Assembly: GCF_030271255.1 (NCBI RefSeq)
Contig: NZ_JASJOM010000006.1
Span: 62,001-126,000 of the forward strand
Direction of reading: 5' to 3'
Source of the DNA: Peribacillus folii
Lineage (GTDB): Bacteria > Bacillota > Bacilli > Bacillales > DSM-1321
Length of the DNA: 64,000 nucleotides
Below are positions 44,943 through 53,729 of the stretch, one piece after another. The stretch's first letter is position 1. Each line of letters begins with the position of its first letter. The notes under the pieces are model-generated. The model worked only from the letters and a program-made list of their open reading frames with translations. It ran no database searches and was not told where the DNA came from. The position numbers and the translations under genes are program-made.

Positions 44943-45731
44943 TTAAGCTTTTTGCACAGTTGGCAGCAAATGTTTCTGGAACCAGCCTGCTGTCTTAAGC
45001 ACTCCTTCCCTGCTGACCTTATGGCCTGCCTTTGGATCGAGGATGAACTCGATTTTCCCGACTGCCTCACCATACCCAGATTTGACACCTTCATAAAATT
45101 GATACGCATGGTGATAAGGTACGACCGGATCTTTAGCTCCATGCCAAAAAAGAAGCGGGCGATTGGCTAGCCTATCTTGATTGAGACTCAAATCATATGG
45201 TTTGAGATATTCAATCACTTTGCCGACTTCCTCATCGGTTATCGGGAATGGCAATTTCCTTTTCTTGATCTCTTCGATTTGGAGTTCTGCATACGCGACA
45301 TATGATGGATTGCCCATTAGACTGACCCCGGCCGTTATCCATTCATAAGCGGCAAGTGCCCCGTTCGTCACGATGCCCCCCATTGATGTACCCGCTACGC
45401 CAATCCGTTCAGGATCAATTAATTTTCTCGATAATAAATCATCCTTAAGCAGTGATAATTCTTTTATCGTCTGTAAAACCATTTCCCAGAAAAGGGGCAT
45501 CATTTCGGAATCGCTTAAACCAGACTCCCTTTCCCCATGATGAATCACATCAGGAAGTAGCACTCGGAACCCCTTTTCGGCCAATAGATAGGCATAATGA
45601 AGATTATGTTCTTTCGCACTTTGAAAGCCATGTATGAAGATGATAAGCGGCAATTCCTGATGGAATGCCGCCTGTTCACTCAAATGCAAAGCAGGAATTT
45701 GTCCTATTTTTTCTTTTTCAATTATGATCAA
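44943..45731 (-). CDS. yitV: Alpha/beta hydrolase (esterase-like) YitV
   Basis: A 262-aa prolyl-oligopeptidase-like hydrolase. Oxyanion segment IFIHGFQSAKEHN, nucleophile elbow VAGTSMGGIVTNG (G-x-S-x-G intact), Asp in LFWHGAKDPVVPYHHA and His in DPKAGHKVSREG. Substrate unknown. GGAGGGG lies 6 bases before the TTG at 45731; the frame's GTG at 45755 has no site. Divergent from yitU. Confidence 0.87.
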   Translation of the reverse strand: MIIIEKEKIGQIPALHLSEQAAFHQELPLIIFIHGFQSAKEHNLHYAYLLAEKGFRVLLPDVIHHGERESGLSDSEMMPLFWEMVLQTIKELSLLKDDLLSRKLIDPERIGVAGTSMGGIVTNGALAAYEWITAGVSLMGNPSYVAYAELQIEEIKKRKLPFPITDEEVGKVIEYLKPYDLSLNQDRLANRPLLFWHGAKDPVVPYHHAYQFYEGVKSGYGEAVGKIEFILDPKAGHKVSREGVLKTAGWFQKHLLPTVQKA

Positions 45732-45932
45732 GTTAACCCCTCCGAATATTTTCACCCTAAAATGTTTCCCATATCACTCCATGAAACCTGTCCTTCGCTC
45801 TACGTATTATAATCCTCGATATAGTAATATCATACAGGAATGCATAAAGAATGAAAAAGATTTACATTTACTTTAAAATAGGCATAACGATATTGGCATA
45901 TAATGAAATCAAAAAGAATAGAAGGTGTGTTC

Positions 45933-46748
45933 ATGGCTGAGAAGCATTTGATCGTATTGGATCTTGATGGTACTTTACTTACCGATAGCAAAACCATTTC
46001 TACAAGAACTAAACAAACTTTACTTAAATTAAAAGAAGATGGACATGAAATCATGATTGCCACCGGTCGTCCGTTTCGTTCAAGCGAACTATATTACCGC
46101 GAATTGGGCTTGACTACACCCATCGTCAATTTCAATGGAGCTTTCGTCCATCATCCATTACAGACAAGCTGGGGGGTATATCATTCTCCGCTTGATATAA
46201 GCGTTGCGAAGGATATCGTGGAGGCCTGCGATCAATTTAAATATCATAACATCATCGCTGAAGTCCGTGATGACGTCTACGTCCATCATCATGACCAAAA
46301 ATTGATGGACATGTTCAATGTAGGCAATCCAACCATGAAGACGGGGGACTTGCGCAATTTCCTTCAGGACTCCCCTACATCGATGCTCATCCATACAGAC
46401 AGTGAATATGTTGGATCGATTCGTCAGCATTTATCCGATGTCCATGCCGAATTGGTCGATCATCGCCGTTGGGCAGAGCCTTTCCATATCATTGAAATCA
46501 TTAAAAGCGGGTTAAGCAAGGTAGTCGGTCTAAAACGCATTTCTAAATATCTGGAAATCCCCCAAGACCGGATCATCGCATTCGGGGACGAGGACAATGA
46601 CTTGGAAATGCTCGATTATGCAGGAACGGGCGTTGCCATGGGAAATGCCATTTCACCTGTAAAGACGGTCGCAAATTTGACGACATTGTCGAATGAAGAA
46701 GATGGAATAGCCGTCTTCCTTGAAGATAAATTCAACTTAAAGTTCTGA
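45933..46748 (+). CDS. yitU: HAD-superfamily (Cof-type) phosphatase YitU
   Basis: A 271-aa sugar-phosphatase-like hydrolase with all four HAD motifs: IVLDLDGTLL (nucleophile Asp), IATGRPF (Thr), Lys in SGLSKVVGLKR and IAFGDEDNDLEML. A C2 cap lies between motifs II and III. B. subtilis YitU is reported to dephosphorylate a riboflavin precursor; the substrate here is inferred. AGAAGGTG precedes the ATG at 45933; an earlier in-frame ATG (45903) has no site. Confidence 0.9.
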   Translation: MAEKHLIVLDLDGTLLTDSKTISTRTKQTLLKLKEDGHEIMIATGRPFRSSELYYRELGLTTPIVNFNGAFVHHPLQTSWGVYHSPLDISVAKDIVEACDQFKYHNIIAEVRDDVYVHHHDQKLMDMFNVGNPTMKTGDLRNFLQDSPTSMLIHTDSEYVGSIRQHLSDVHAELVDHRRWAEPFHIIEIIKSGLSKVVGLKRISKYLEIPQDRIIAFGDEDNDLEMLDYAGTGVAMGNAISPVKTVANLTTLSNEEDGIAVFLEDKFNLKF

Positions 46749-46851
46749 TGCGGCATTTTTTACCTTCATAAAATATGCTGGCGAAGCCAAACTAATATCG
46801 ACAACAGATTTGTTACTGTTGTTACAACGCTCAGAATCGGAGGAGATAAGT

Positions 46852-46998
46852 ATGGGTAGTAAATCTAAACGATTTGTACAGCAAGGCAAGGAAAGTGTTG
46901 CCAAGCATGCCGAAAGAATCCCTTATCACACCACGTTTGAACAAGCTGAAAAAGACAGGTTGAGAATCATGTCTGAACAAAGCTACGGTGGCTTCTAA
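46852..46998 (+). CDS. Unrecognised 48-residue protein coupled to the DUF3813 gene
   Basis: GGAGGAG lies 6 bases before the ATG. The product (MGSKSKRFVQQGKESVAKHA ... FEQAEKDRLRIMSEQSYGGF) is short, charged and probably helical, with no membrane segment. Its TAA shares one base with the ATG of the next gene, so the two are translated together. I do not recognise the family; spore or stress small proteins look similar but show no clear match. Confidence 0.65.
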   Translation: MGSKSKRFVQQGKESVAKHAERIPYHTTFEQAEKDRLRIMSEQSYGGF

Positions 46999-47195
46999 TG
47001 GCAAATAAACTATTCCAGAAAGCTAAAGAATTTGTTGAAGAAGCCCTTCACTCTGAGCATGAGCATGACGGTGACCAGCGTAATACCGAGGATATCGCCA
47101 AAAACGCTCTTTCCTCCGCCTTCGCCAACTCGACCGAGGCTGAGAAAGAACAACTTCGGGAATTCCAGGAAGATCTGGAAAACCACTCGAAATAA
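46998..47195 (+). CDS. yitR: DUF3813 family protein, probably YitR
   Basis: A 65-aa soluble protein MANKLFQKAKEFVEEALHS ... DIAKNALSSAFANSTEAEKEQLREFQEDLENHSK. The AKNALSSAFANSTEAEKEQL core is characteristic of the family as I recall it. Function unknown. Synteny with yitS/yitT and yitU supports yitR. Overlaps the preceding small gene by one base and is followed by a strong terminator. Confidence 0.7.
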   Translation: MANKLFQKAKEFVEEALHSEHEHDGDQRNTEDIAKNALSSAFANSTEAEKEQLREFQEDLENHSK

Positions 47196-47197
47196 GT

Positions 47198-47230
47198 GAA
47201 AGCCTCCAGTTTCCTGGAGGCTTTCATCGT
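47198..47230 (+). terminator. Terminator after yitR
   Basis: A 12-bp perfect stem gaaagcctccag/ctggaggctttc with a 4-base loop; the T tract behind it is interrupted (atcgttgtttt). Confidence 0.8.
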
Positions 47231-47234
47231 TGTT

Positions 47235-47489
47235 TTAATTTTTGCCGCTTCGTGCCTTTCCTCCCTTTTCCCCAATTTCCTTATAAAAGTCCTTGCCATG
47301 TGAATCGGAAGTCGCCTCTCCGCCCTTCTGGCCTATTTCCTGATAAAAGTCCTTATCATGATTATTGGATGTCGCTTTGCCGCCCTTTTGTCCAATTTCC
47401 CTGAAAAAATCCTTGTCGTGATTTTTTGATGTGGCTTCCCCGCCTTTACGTCCTGCTTCCTGTCTGCTCATTTTTTCATCGTTAGCCAT
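47235..47489 (-). CDS. KGG-repeat stress protein (GsiB-like)
   Basis: An 84-aa hydrophilic protein built of about 20-residue repeats of the form EIGQKGGKATSNNHDKDFYQ, three full copies plus partial ends. These are KGG motifs (also called stress-induced bacterial acidophilic repeat), found in GsiB of B. subtilis, which is SigB-controlled and desiccation-related. AAGGAG lies 8 bases before the ATG at 47489; a second ATG two codons earlier is too close to it. No clear SigB promoter was found upstream. Confidence 0.8.
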   Translation of the reverse strand: MANDEKMSRQEAGRKGGEATSKNHDKDFFREIGQKGGKATSNNHDKDFYQEIGQKGGEATSDSHGKDFYKEIGEKGGKARSGKN

Positions 47490-47624
47490 TTCCATCACTC
47501 CTTCGGTAGTTTTTTGAATTGGCGCTACACTATAAAACTTAACCGCTTTGAACAAGCCATAAACTATGAACGTCCGTAAATACCGATTTGTAACGAAAGT
47601 GTAATGGTCTTAATTGGCCCGTTA

Positions 47625-48467
47625 CTATTCCCTCCTGAATGTGCCGACAATGCCCGAGGTTTCGATAATATTCGTGAAAGCATGAGGGTCAACTTCTTTA
47701 ATAATCCGTTCAAGGTCATACAGTTCATATCTTGTTATGACAATCATTAGCATTTCTTTGTTTTCATTGGTAAATCCTCCTTTTGCCGGCACCCTTGTAA
47801 TTCCCCGCACAAGCTTGGCATGGATAGCCTGTTTGAGTTCTTCGCTTTGCTTTGTAATGATCATGGCTGTAAGCTTTTCATGGCGTGTATGTATTGCGTC
47901 CACAACACGAGTCGATGTGTAAAGGGTAACGAGAGTATACAAAGCTTTTTCAGGTCCATAGACAGCTCCAGCCGTCACGATGATCACTCCGTTGAGCAAG
48001 AATAAGTAAGTCCCAACAGGTTTATCTTTTTTCCGCGACAATAGCATGGCAATAATATCCATCCCCCCTGTCGATGCGCCATACTTCAAGGTGATTCCGA
48101 CACCGACCGCTGCAATGACTCCGCCAAAAACGGCATTCAGCAATATGTCAGGAGACCAGCGTGTAATGGGGATCACTTCCATGAAAAGTGACATTAAGGC
48201 AACGCTAAGAAAACTGTAAAACGTAAACGACTTTCCAACTTTTCTCCACGCGATGATCGTCACGGGGATATTCAATAACAGCAATAAAATCCCTGTCGAT
48301 ACATTAAAGGGAGCAAAGGACCCTATCATTCGGGATAGAAGCTGCGCCACTCCCGTAAAGCCGCTCGCATAAACATTTGCCGGTATAAGAAAAAAGTTCA
48401 TCGCGACAGCATTCAGGAATGCCCCGACCACAACTATGAGGATTTTCTTCATTTCGCCACTGTACAT
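47625..48467 (-). CDS. yitT: YitT-family membrane protein (DUF161/DUF2179)
   Basis: A 280-aa protein with about five hydrophobic helices (residues ~5-175) containing GASTGGMDIIAMLLSRK, and a C-terminal soluble DUF2179 domain (ITRVPAKGGFTNENKEMLMIVITRYELYDLERIIKEVDPHAFTNI shown only by its ends). A transport role is assumed but unproven. GGAGG is 8 bases before the ATG at 48467. Divergent from yitS. Confidence 0.87.
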   Translation of the reverse strand: MYSGEMKKILIVVVGAFLNAVAMNFFLIPANVYASGFTGVAQLLSRMIGSFAPFNVSTGILLLLLNIPVTIIAWRKVGKSFTFYSFLSVALMSLFMEVIPITRWSPDILLNAVFGGVIAAVGVGITLKYGASTGGMDIIAMLLSRKKDKPVGTYLFLLNGVIIVTAGAVYGPEKALYTLVTLYTSTRVVDAIHTRHEKLTAMIITKQSEELKQAIHAKLVRGITRVPAKGGFTNENKEMLMIVITRYELYDLERIIKEVDPHAFTNIIETSGIVGTFRRE

Positions 48468-48623
48468 CCTAATAACCTCCATTTCACCCTTATCCTATTA
48501 TCTTTTTACCCATAATTATTTATTCTACTTACGCAGAGATTGAATTTTTGCGTTTACATGCTACACTATAAGGTGGAATGAAGTCTCATTTTCTAAAAAC
48601 TGTAAAAAGAAAGCAGGTGTATT

Positions 48624-49490
48624 ATGGCTATCACAATTCTTGCAGATAGTGCATGTGATTTGCCATTGTCTTTCTATAAGGAAAACAATGTATCCTTGAT
48701 CCCTTTACAAGTCCACCTTGATGGGAAAAACTATGAAGATTTGCTTACCATTCATTCTAAAGAAGTCTATCAAGCGATGATTGACGGAAAAGCTCCAAAA
48801 ACATCGCAAGCTTCCCCGGAATACTTAATAGAACTTTTCAGACAATTTGCCAAGGACCAAAAGCAGGGGATTTATATTGCCTTTTCCTCTGAGCTGTCAG
48901 GAACCTACCAAACAGCTGTGATGATTCTTAATCAGGTGAAGGAAGAATATCCTGATGTCGATATTGAAATCATCAACACGAAATGCGCTTCGATGGGTGT
49001 CGGCTTGATCGTCAAGAAAGCGGCAGAACTTGCGGCAAGCGGTGCATCCAAAGAAGAAATTCTAGCCGATATCGAATTTCGGACAAGCCATATGGAGCAT
49101 TTGTTCACGGTGGATAATCTTGAATATTTAGCACGCGGAGGCCGCATCTCCAAAACATCTGCCCTTGTTGGCGGATTATTAAACATTAAACCGTTATTAC
49201 ACGTGGAAGACGGGAAGCTGGTTCCACTGGAAAAGATTCGCGGCAAAAAGAAATTGCTTAAACGTGTCATCGAATTAATGCATGAAAGAGGTAAAAACTT
49301 AACGACCCAAACGATCGCCATCAGTCATGGGGATGACGAAGAAACGGCATTGGAATGGAAAGAAGCCATCCAAAATGAATTCGGGACGAGCGACTTCATG
49401 ATCCACACCATCGGCTCCGTCATTGGCGCTCATGCAGGTCCTGGGACAATTGCCCTCTTCTTCTTAAACGATACCCCTGAGAATTCATAA
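48624..49490 (+). CDS. yitS: DegV family fatty-acid-binding protein YitS
   Basis: A 288-aa DegV protein, which binds a fatty acid and in firmicutes can serve as FakB for the fatty acid kinase. Motifs ILADSACDLPLSFYKEN, TSQASPEYLIELF, AFSSELSGTYQTA, NLEYLARGGRISK and IGSVIGAHAGPGTIALFFL are complete. AGGTG precedes the ATG. B. subtilis yitS lies in the same place. Confidence 0.9.
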   Translation: MAITILADSACDLPLSFYKENNVSLIPLQVHLDGKNYEDLLTIHSKEVYQAMIDGKAPKTSQASPEYLIELFRQFAKDQKQGIYIAFSSELSGTYQTAVMILNQVKEEYPDVDIEIINTKCASMGVGLIVKKAAELAASGASKEEILADIEFRTSHMEHLFTVDNLEYLARGGRISKTSALVGGLLNIKPLLHVEDGKLVPLEKIRGKKKLLKRVIELMHERGKNLTTQTIAISHGDDEETALEWKEAIQNEFGTSDFMIHTIGSVIGAHAGPGTIALFFLNDTPENS

Positions 49491-49558
49491 ACATACATAC
49501 TTCCTTCTATCATTGTGAACCATAATATTGATCATGATTATAGAAGGGAGTTTTCATT

Positions 49559-49690
49559 ATGTCCAAAACGACTGATAACAATAAAAGACCGAAAGACAAT
49601 CAAGCGATCAATGCCGAAAAAAACGTCGCTTATCAGGAAAACCTCACGGCGGGTAAACACTCCTATTCGAAGAAAACGGATCATAAATGA
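49559..49690 (+). CDS. Small hydrophilic protein (DUF3941-like)
   Basis: A 43-codon gene behind AGAAGGGAG. The product starts MSKTTDNNKRPKDNQ and ends GKHSYSKKTDHK, the conserved tail I associate with DUF3941. Function unknown; highly charged, no membrane segment. Overlapping longer frames at 49515-49751 are discarded. Confidence 0.7.
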   Translation: MSKTTDNNKRPKDNQAINAEKNVAYQENLTAGKHSYSKKTDHK

Positions 49691-49815
49691 AGCATGGGGC
49701 TGTTCCCCCGCTTTTTTTAACCATGTACTCACCGATTCAGCATACGGTTAATATGGTTGTCTTCCTTCCCCAATTTCTCTATAATGAAGGAAATAAAACC
49801 TGCTGGAGGTAAGTG

Positions 49816-50307
49816 ATGGCAAAGGAAAATTCATTTGATATTGTATCCAAAGTAGACTTTTCAGAAGTAACGAATGCAGTGACCATGGCGATGAAGGAAA
49901 TTCAGACTCGCTATGATTTTAAAGGAAGTGTCAGCAGCATCACCCTTGAAAAGGAAGACCTCGTTTTAGTGTCTGACGATGAATATAAGCTTGAACAATT
50001 AAAGGATGTCCTTATCGGCAAACTCGTCAAACGGGACGTACCCATCAAGAACCTGGACTATGGCAAATTAGAAGGTGCTTCTGGCGGTACCGTTCGCCAA
50101 CGGGCCAAGCTAATCCAAGGCATCGATAAGGAACAAGCAAAAAAAATAAACACGATCATCAAAAATAGCGGTCTTAAGGTAAAAAGCCAAATACAAGATG
50201 ACCAAATTCGCGTTACCGGAAAAAACAGGGACGATTTGCAAGGAATCATTTCCGCGATCAGAGGCGCCGATCTCTCGATTGACGTCCAATTCTTGAATTA
50301 CCGTTAA
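49816..50307 (+). CDS. yitK: YajQ family nucleotide-binding protein (YitK)
   Basis: A 163-aa UPF0234 protein with two RRM-like halves. Segments [37 protein letters not shown] and [12 protein letters not shown] are hallmarks. YajQ proteins bind cyclic di-GMP in some bacteria; whether this one does is unknown. The ATG at 49816 lies 6 bases after GGAGG. Confidence 0.9.
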   Translation: MAKENSFDIVSKVDFSEVTNAVTMAMKEIQTRYDFKGSVSSITLEKEDLVLVSDDEYKLEQLKDVLIGKLVKRDVPIKNLDYGKLEGASGGTVRQRAKLIQGIDKEQAKKINTIIKNSGLKVKSQIQDDQIRVTGKNRDDLQGIISAIRGADLSIDVQFLNYR

Positions 50308-50312
50308 TCATG

Positions 50313-50346
50313 AAAGATCTTACCCGAACGGGCAGGGTCTTTTTTT
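50313..50346 (+). terminator. Terminator of yitK
   Basis: Stem agatctt-cccg/cggg-agggtct (one mismatch, G-U pairs) with nine Ts. Confidence 0.75.
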
Positions 50347-50483
50347 TTGCCCTTGTTTTTATAGGCCAAAACCTTCTTCCCTCAGGATGCATCTGCTTCC
50401 AAGATCATGGTAAGAATAAGGATGTTGCATTTTTAGGAATTACCAAAACGTTACTTGCGTTTTGATTTGGTTCATTTTACCAT

Positions 50484-50509
50484 GTTTTCTTTTTCCAAGA
50501 ACAAGGAAT
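50484..50509 (+). promoter_or_regulatory. Candidate SigB promoter of the SDR gene
   Basis: GTTTTC (50484-50489), a 14-base spacer and AGGAAT (50504-50509) resemble GTTTAA-N14-GGGTAT. The related B. subtilis genes ydaD and yhdF are SigB members. Confidence 0.45.
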
Positions 50510-50547
50510 AAAAATAGTGTAAATCTTTAACCGGGAGGCATTTAACA

Positions 50548-51417
50548 TTGACTAAACAAAACGAGAGCAAACAAGGATTTCCCCCTCAACATCAGCAGCA
50601 CCAACCTGGCTTGGAAACAAAAATGGAACCAAACCCAGAATCGATCAGATCCTCCTATAAAGGAAGCGGCAAATTGAACGGAAAAACCGCCATCATTACC
50701 GGAGGGGATAGTGGAATCGGGAAATCAGTGGCCATCTATTATGCTAAAGAAGGTGCCAATGTAACTGTGGCGTACTTGGATGAACACGAGGATGCCAAAC
50801 AAACAAAAGAATTGATTGAAAGTGAAGGACAGAAATGCTTGCTCATTTCAGGTGATATCGGTGATGAAGCCTTCTGCCAGGAGGTCGTCCAAAAAACGGT
50901 GGATGAATTCGGCGGATTGGATATCCTGGTGAACAATGCCGGGGAACAGCATGTACAAACAAGTATCCTTGATATTTCCGCAGAGCAATTGGAAAAAACG
51001 TTCCGAACCAATATCTTTTCAATGTTTCACTTAACAAAGGCTGCATTAAAGCATCTAAAAAAAGGCAGCAGCATCATTAATACAACCTCTATCACCGCGT
51101 ATCAGGGCAATCCAAAGCTAATCGATTACTCTTCTACGAAAGGTGCCATCTTAGCCTTTACGCGGGCCCTTTCAAACTCCATTTCAAAAGATGGCATCAG
51201 GGTGAACGGTGTGGCACCAGGTCCAATCTGGACGCCATTGATTCCTGCGTCATTTGGCGAAGAGGATGTTGCCAAATTCGGACAGAATACACCGATGGGA
51301 CGCGCTGGTCAGCCCGAGGAATTAGCGCCAGCCTACGTATATTTGGCCAGTGACGATTCATCCTATGTCAGCGGTCAAGTCATTCATGTAAACGGCGGGA
51401 CTGTTGTAAACGGATAA
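50548..51417 (+). CDS. Short-chain dehydrogenase/reductase, general-stress type (YdaD/YhdF-like)
   Basis: A 289-aa NAD(P)-dependent oxidoreductase. A Gln/Pro-rich N-terminal extension (~40 residues) precedes the Rossmann fold TAIITGGDSGIGKSVA (TGxxxGIG). NNAG, the catalytic Ser-Tyr-Lys (TTSITAYQ; YSSTKGA) and the end YVSGQVIHVNGGTVVNG follow. The extension is typical of stress SDRs such as YdaD, YhdF and YhxC. Substrate unknown. TTG start behind GGGAGGCA. Has its own promoter and terminator. Confidence 0.9.
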   Translation: MTKQNESKQGFPPQHQQHQPGLETKMEPNPESIRSSYKGSGKLNGKTAIITGGDSGIGKSVAIYYAKEGANVTVAYLDEHEDAKQTKELIESEGQKCLLISGDIGDEAFCQEVVQKTVDEFGGLDILVNNAGEQHVQTSILDISAEQLEKTFRTNIFSMFHLTKAALKHLKKGSSIINTTSITAYQGNPKLIDYSSTKGAILAFTRALSNSISKDGIRVNGVAPGPIWTPLIPASFGEEDVAKFGQNTPMGRAGQPEELAPAYVYLASDDSSYVSGQVIHVNGGTVVNG

Positions 51418-51433
51418 TCATGAACTTCAGACG

Positions 51434-51467
51434 CAGTGGATTTCCTTTTTGAAATCCACTGTTTTTA
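51434..51467 (+). terminator. Terminator of the SDR gene
   Basis: An 11-bp perfect stem cagtggatttc/gaaatccactg with TTTTTATTT. Confidence 0.9.
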
Positions 51468-51538
51468 TTTTTCAGGCAGGATATTGCCGGCCTCAACAGG
51501 AAATTTAAGAAATATAAGGACACAAAGGAGTGATAGGC

Positions 51539-52327
51539 ATGAAATACATGCCCCCCCCCTGGTTCACCGTTCAGGCATTGGATGACATGACATTTGCGAT
51601 AAGTGAATATGGCCATTGGGAGAAAGTGCATTCCTTTTTAGTAATCGGCGACAAACGGGCCGCATTAATTGATACAGGGCTTGGCATCGATTCAATCAAG
51701 CGAATTACGGACAGGCTTACTAATCTTCCGATCATCGTATTAACCACACATGTGCATGCGGATCATATCGGAGGACATGGGGAATTCGATAGGATCTACG
51801 TACATAGAGATGATGCCGATTGGCTCATCAATGGCATCCAGGGATTGTCTTTGAAACAAATAAGGAAAGATATTTCCAGGGATATAACAAGACCCTTGCC
51901 TGGATCATTCGACCCCTCAACTTACAGACCCTACCAAGGAACCCCTGCAAGACTTCTTACAGACGGAGATACCATCGACATCGGGAATCGACGTTTAGAC
52001 GTCTATCATACCCCTGGACATTCACCTGGGCATATTTCCATATTGGATCAGGCTAGAGGGTATTTATTTACCGGTGATTTGCTTTACTCTGGCACTCCCA
52101 TATACGCATTCTATCCTTCAACAAATCCCGAAGACCTTGTTAATTCATTAGAAAGAATCGCCAAAATCCAGCAAGTTTCCAAAATATATGGGAGTCATAA
52201 TCAACTGGGACTGGAACCTGACATGTTTATGGAAGTGCTGGCGGCCACCCAGTACCTCAAGGGCAATGATTTGGTCAAGCATGGGACAGGCATACACACG
52301 TTCAAGGGCTTCAGCATACAATTCTAA
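51539..52327 (+). CDS. MBL-fold metallo-hydrolase
   Basis: A 262-aa metallo-beta-lactamase-fold protein with the metal motif THVHADHIGG (HxHxDH), a distal His in VYHTPGHSPGHISIL, Asp in LFTGDLLYSG and His in YGSHNQLG. Function within the superfamily (glyoxalase II-like, quorum lactonase and others) cannot be decided. AAAGGAG lies 8 bases before the ATG at 51539. The codons for MPPPW contain a run of nine C (51550-51558), unusual in this low-GC DNA. Confidence 0.85.
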   Translation: MKYMPPPWFTVQALDDMTFAISEYGHWEKVHSFLVIGDKRAALIDTGLGIDSIKRITDRLTNLPIIVLTTHVHADHIGGHGEFDRIYVHRDDADWLINGIQGLSLKQIRKDISRDITRPLPGSFDPSTYRPYQGTPARLLTDGDTIDIGNRRLDVYHTPGHSPGHISILDQARGYLFTGDLLYSGTPIYAFYPSTNPEDLVNSLERIAKIQQVSKIYGSHNQLGLEPDMFMEVLAATQYLKGNDLVKHGTGIHTFKGFSIQF

Positions 52328-52356
52328 CAAAAAGGACATTGCATGTAAGCAATGCC
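52328..52356 (-). terminator. Terminator of the LacI-family gene
   Basis: A 6-bp core stem cattgc/gcaatg extended by GG/CC, with TTTTTG on the minus strand. Confidence 0.6.
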
Positions 52357-52364
52357 CCCCTTCT

Positions 52365-53411
52365 TCAATAACCGATGGCCGCCATTGCACCTTGTTTGAT
52401 TGACCTGCAAGAATGCCTTTCCACAAAATGATGCGGGATGATCGCACCTGCTGGGGTATCACCAGTTTGCAGCACCTGAATGATCCCCTTGGCCGCCTGA
52501 TAGCCTAAATCGGATATATTGATATCCACTGACGTCAGGGCAGGTAAAGATAATTCTGAGAAAAGCACATTATTGAAGCTGACAATGGACATTTCTTCAG
52601 GCGTTCGAATCCCCATCTCACGAAGAGCTTGGACGACGCCAAGTGCCATAAGGTCATCACTGACAACCAACGCTGTTGGCGGCTCGTCGATGGATAGCAG
52701 CATTTTCGCCGCTGCTTGTCCACCTTCTTGCAGAAAGTCTTTGTGTAAGGTATATTCACCTCTTGGAGTGATGCCAGCCCTTTTCAGCGCCCTTTCAAAC
52801 CCGGTTAAGCGATCGAGGGTCATCACCAGGGTTTCGTCCCCTCCGATGAAGCCGATCCTTTCGTGTCCGAGCTTTATGAGGTAATCCGTTGCCTGTTCCG
52901 CAGCGAGGACATTATCATTATCTACATATGTGATCTCCTCGATAAAATCATATGGTTTCCCAATGATGACGAAGGGAAAGCCCCTTGCTCGCAAATAAGT
53001 AAGAATATGGTCGTTCAACCTTGAATACATCAAGATGATACCATCGACCATCCCGCCCTGGACCATATTTACGACTCCATTATATATTTCTTCTTCCGTT
53101 TTCCCCGTACTAAGCAATAATGAATAGTGGTTTTCCTGAGCTCCTTCACTAAGACCTTGCAGTATCTTCGGAAAAAATGGGTTTTGATAAAATTCAATGG
53201 ATGAACTCGGCAGCACCAATCCAATGATCCTCGTTGACTGATTAGCAAGGCTGCGTGCAATGAAGTTTGGATGATAACCTAGTTTTTTCATTGCTTTTCG
53301 CACCCTCACTTTCGTTTTTTCACTTATCCGAGGATTATTTGCGATCACCCGGGAGACTGTTGAAGGTGCAACTTCCGCAAGCTGTGCCACATCTTTTATC
53401 GTGATGGCCAT
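52365..53411 (-). CDS. LacI-family regulator, probably of the maltodextrin genes
   Basis: The 348-aa protein has an N-terminal helix-turn-helix (IKDVAQLAEVAPSTVSRVIAN, then the hinge KKLGYHPN) and a periplasmic-binding-like effector domain (~60-335), with GFIGGDETLVMTLDRLTGFERAL and ALVVSDDLMALGVVQALREMG. It follows the alpha-glucosidase on the same strand, which suggests it controls the starch/maltodextrin genes (MalR-like). A likely operator is AACCGGTT in the malE promoter. Ligand not known. AAAGGAGAGG precedes the ATG. Confidence 0.85.
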   Translation of the reverse strand: MAITIKDVAQLAEVAPSTVSRVIANNPRISEKTKVRVRKAMKKLGYHPNFIARSLANQSTRIIGLVLPSSSIEFYQNPFFPKILQGLSEGAQENHYSLLLSTGKTEEEIYNGVVNMVQGGMVDGIILMYSRLNDHILTYLRARGFPFVIIGKPYDFIEEITYVDNDNVLAAEQATDYLIKLGHERIGFIGGDETLVMTLDRLTGFERALKRAGITPRGEYTLHKDFLQEGGQAAAKMLLSIDEPPTALVVSDDLMALGVVQALREMGIRTPEEMSIVSFNNVLFSELSLPALTSVDINISDLGYQAAKGIIQVLQTGDTPAGAIIPHHFVERHSCRSIKQGAMAAIGY

Positions 53412-53602
53412 GTAGTTTTCCTCTCCTTTCTTTAGCCTTAATTGACTTCATTGATAAATGCCAATGAACAGTTAATAATTTTTATATTTATACATTTATA
53501 TGTATTAATAATACACTCTTCCCAATAGTGATTTCCATACTTTTTTATCGTTTTACTGTTTTTTTCAGAAAATACCAACTATTCTTTTTTCCTTTTTATT
53601 AT
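53412..53602. other. Promoter region of the LacI-family gene
   Basis: Very AT-rich. Contains the inverted repeat ATACAT-TTAT-ATGTAT, which could be an autoregulatory site or chance. With the adjacent hairpin and the 95 bases after it, the gene-free stretch is about 320 bases; nothing else is seen. Confidence 0.4.
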
Positions 53603-53634
53603 ATAAAAAAGAAGCTGATTTTTGGATCAGCCTC
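53603..53634 (-). terminator. Terminator of the alpha-glucosidase transcript
   Basis: An 8-bp stem gaagctga/tcagcctc (one G-U pair) and six Ts on the minus strand, about 95 bases past the stop. Confidence 0.75.
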
Positions 53635-53729
53635 TAAAATCAAACAAAAGGACATGGAAGGAAGGTGAGGTCAGACGACTAACCTTATGTCGTCCCATTG
53701 CTGCATTCAATGATTTTCCTTTTTGTTCA

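Noticed and set aside
47048-47299. Minus-strand frame over yitR
   Set aside because: Overlaps yitR and its terminator; no start signal.
53477-53520. Inverted repeat ATACAT-TTAT-ATGTAT as an operator of the LacI gene
   Set aside because: Such short AT-only repeats are expected by chance in this AT-rich stretch; not called as a separate site.
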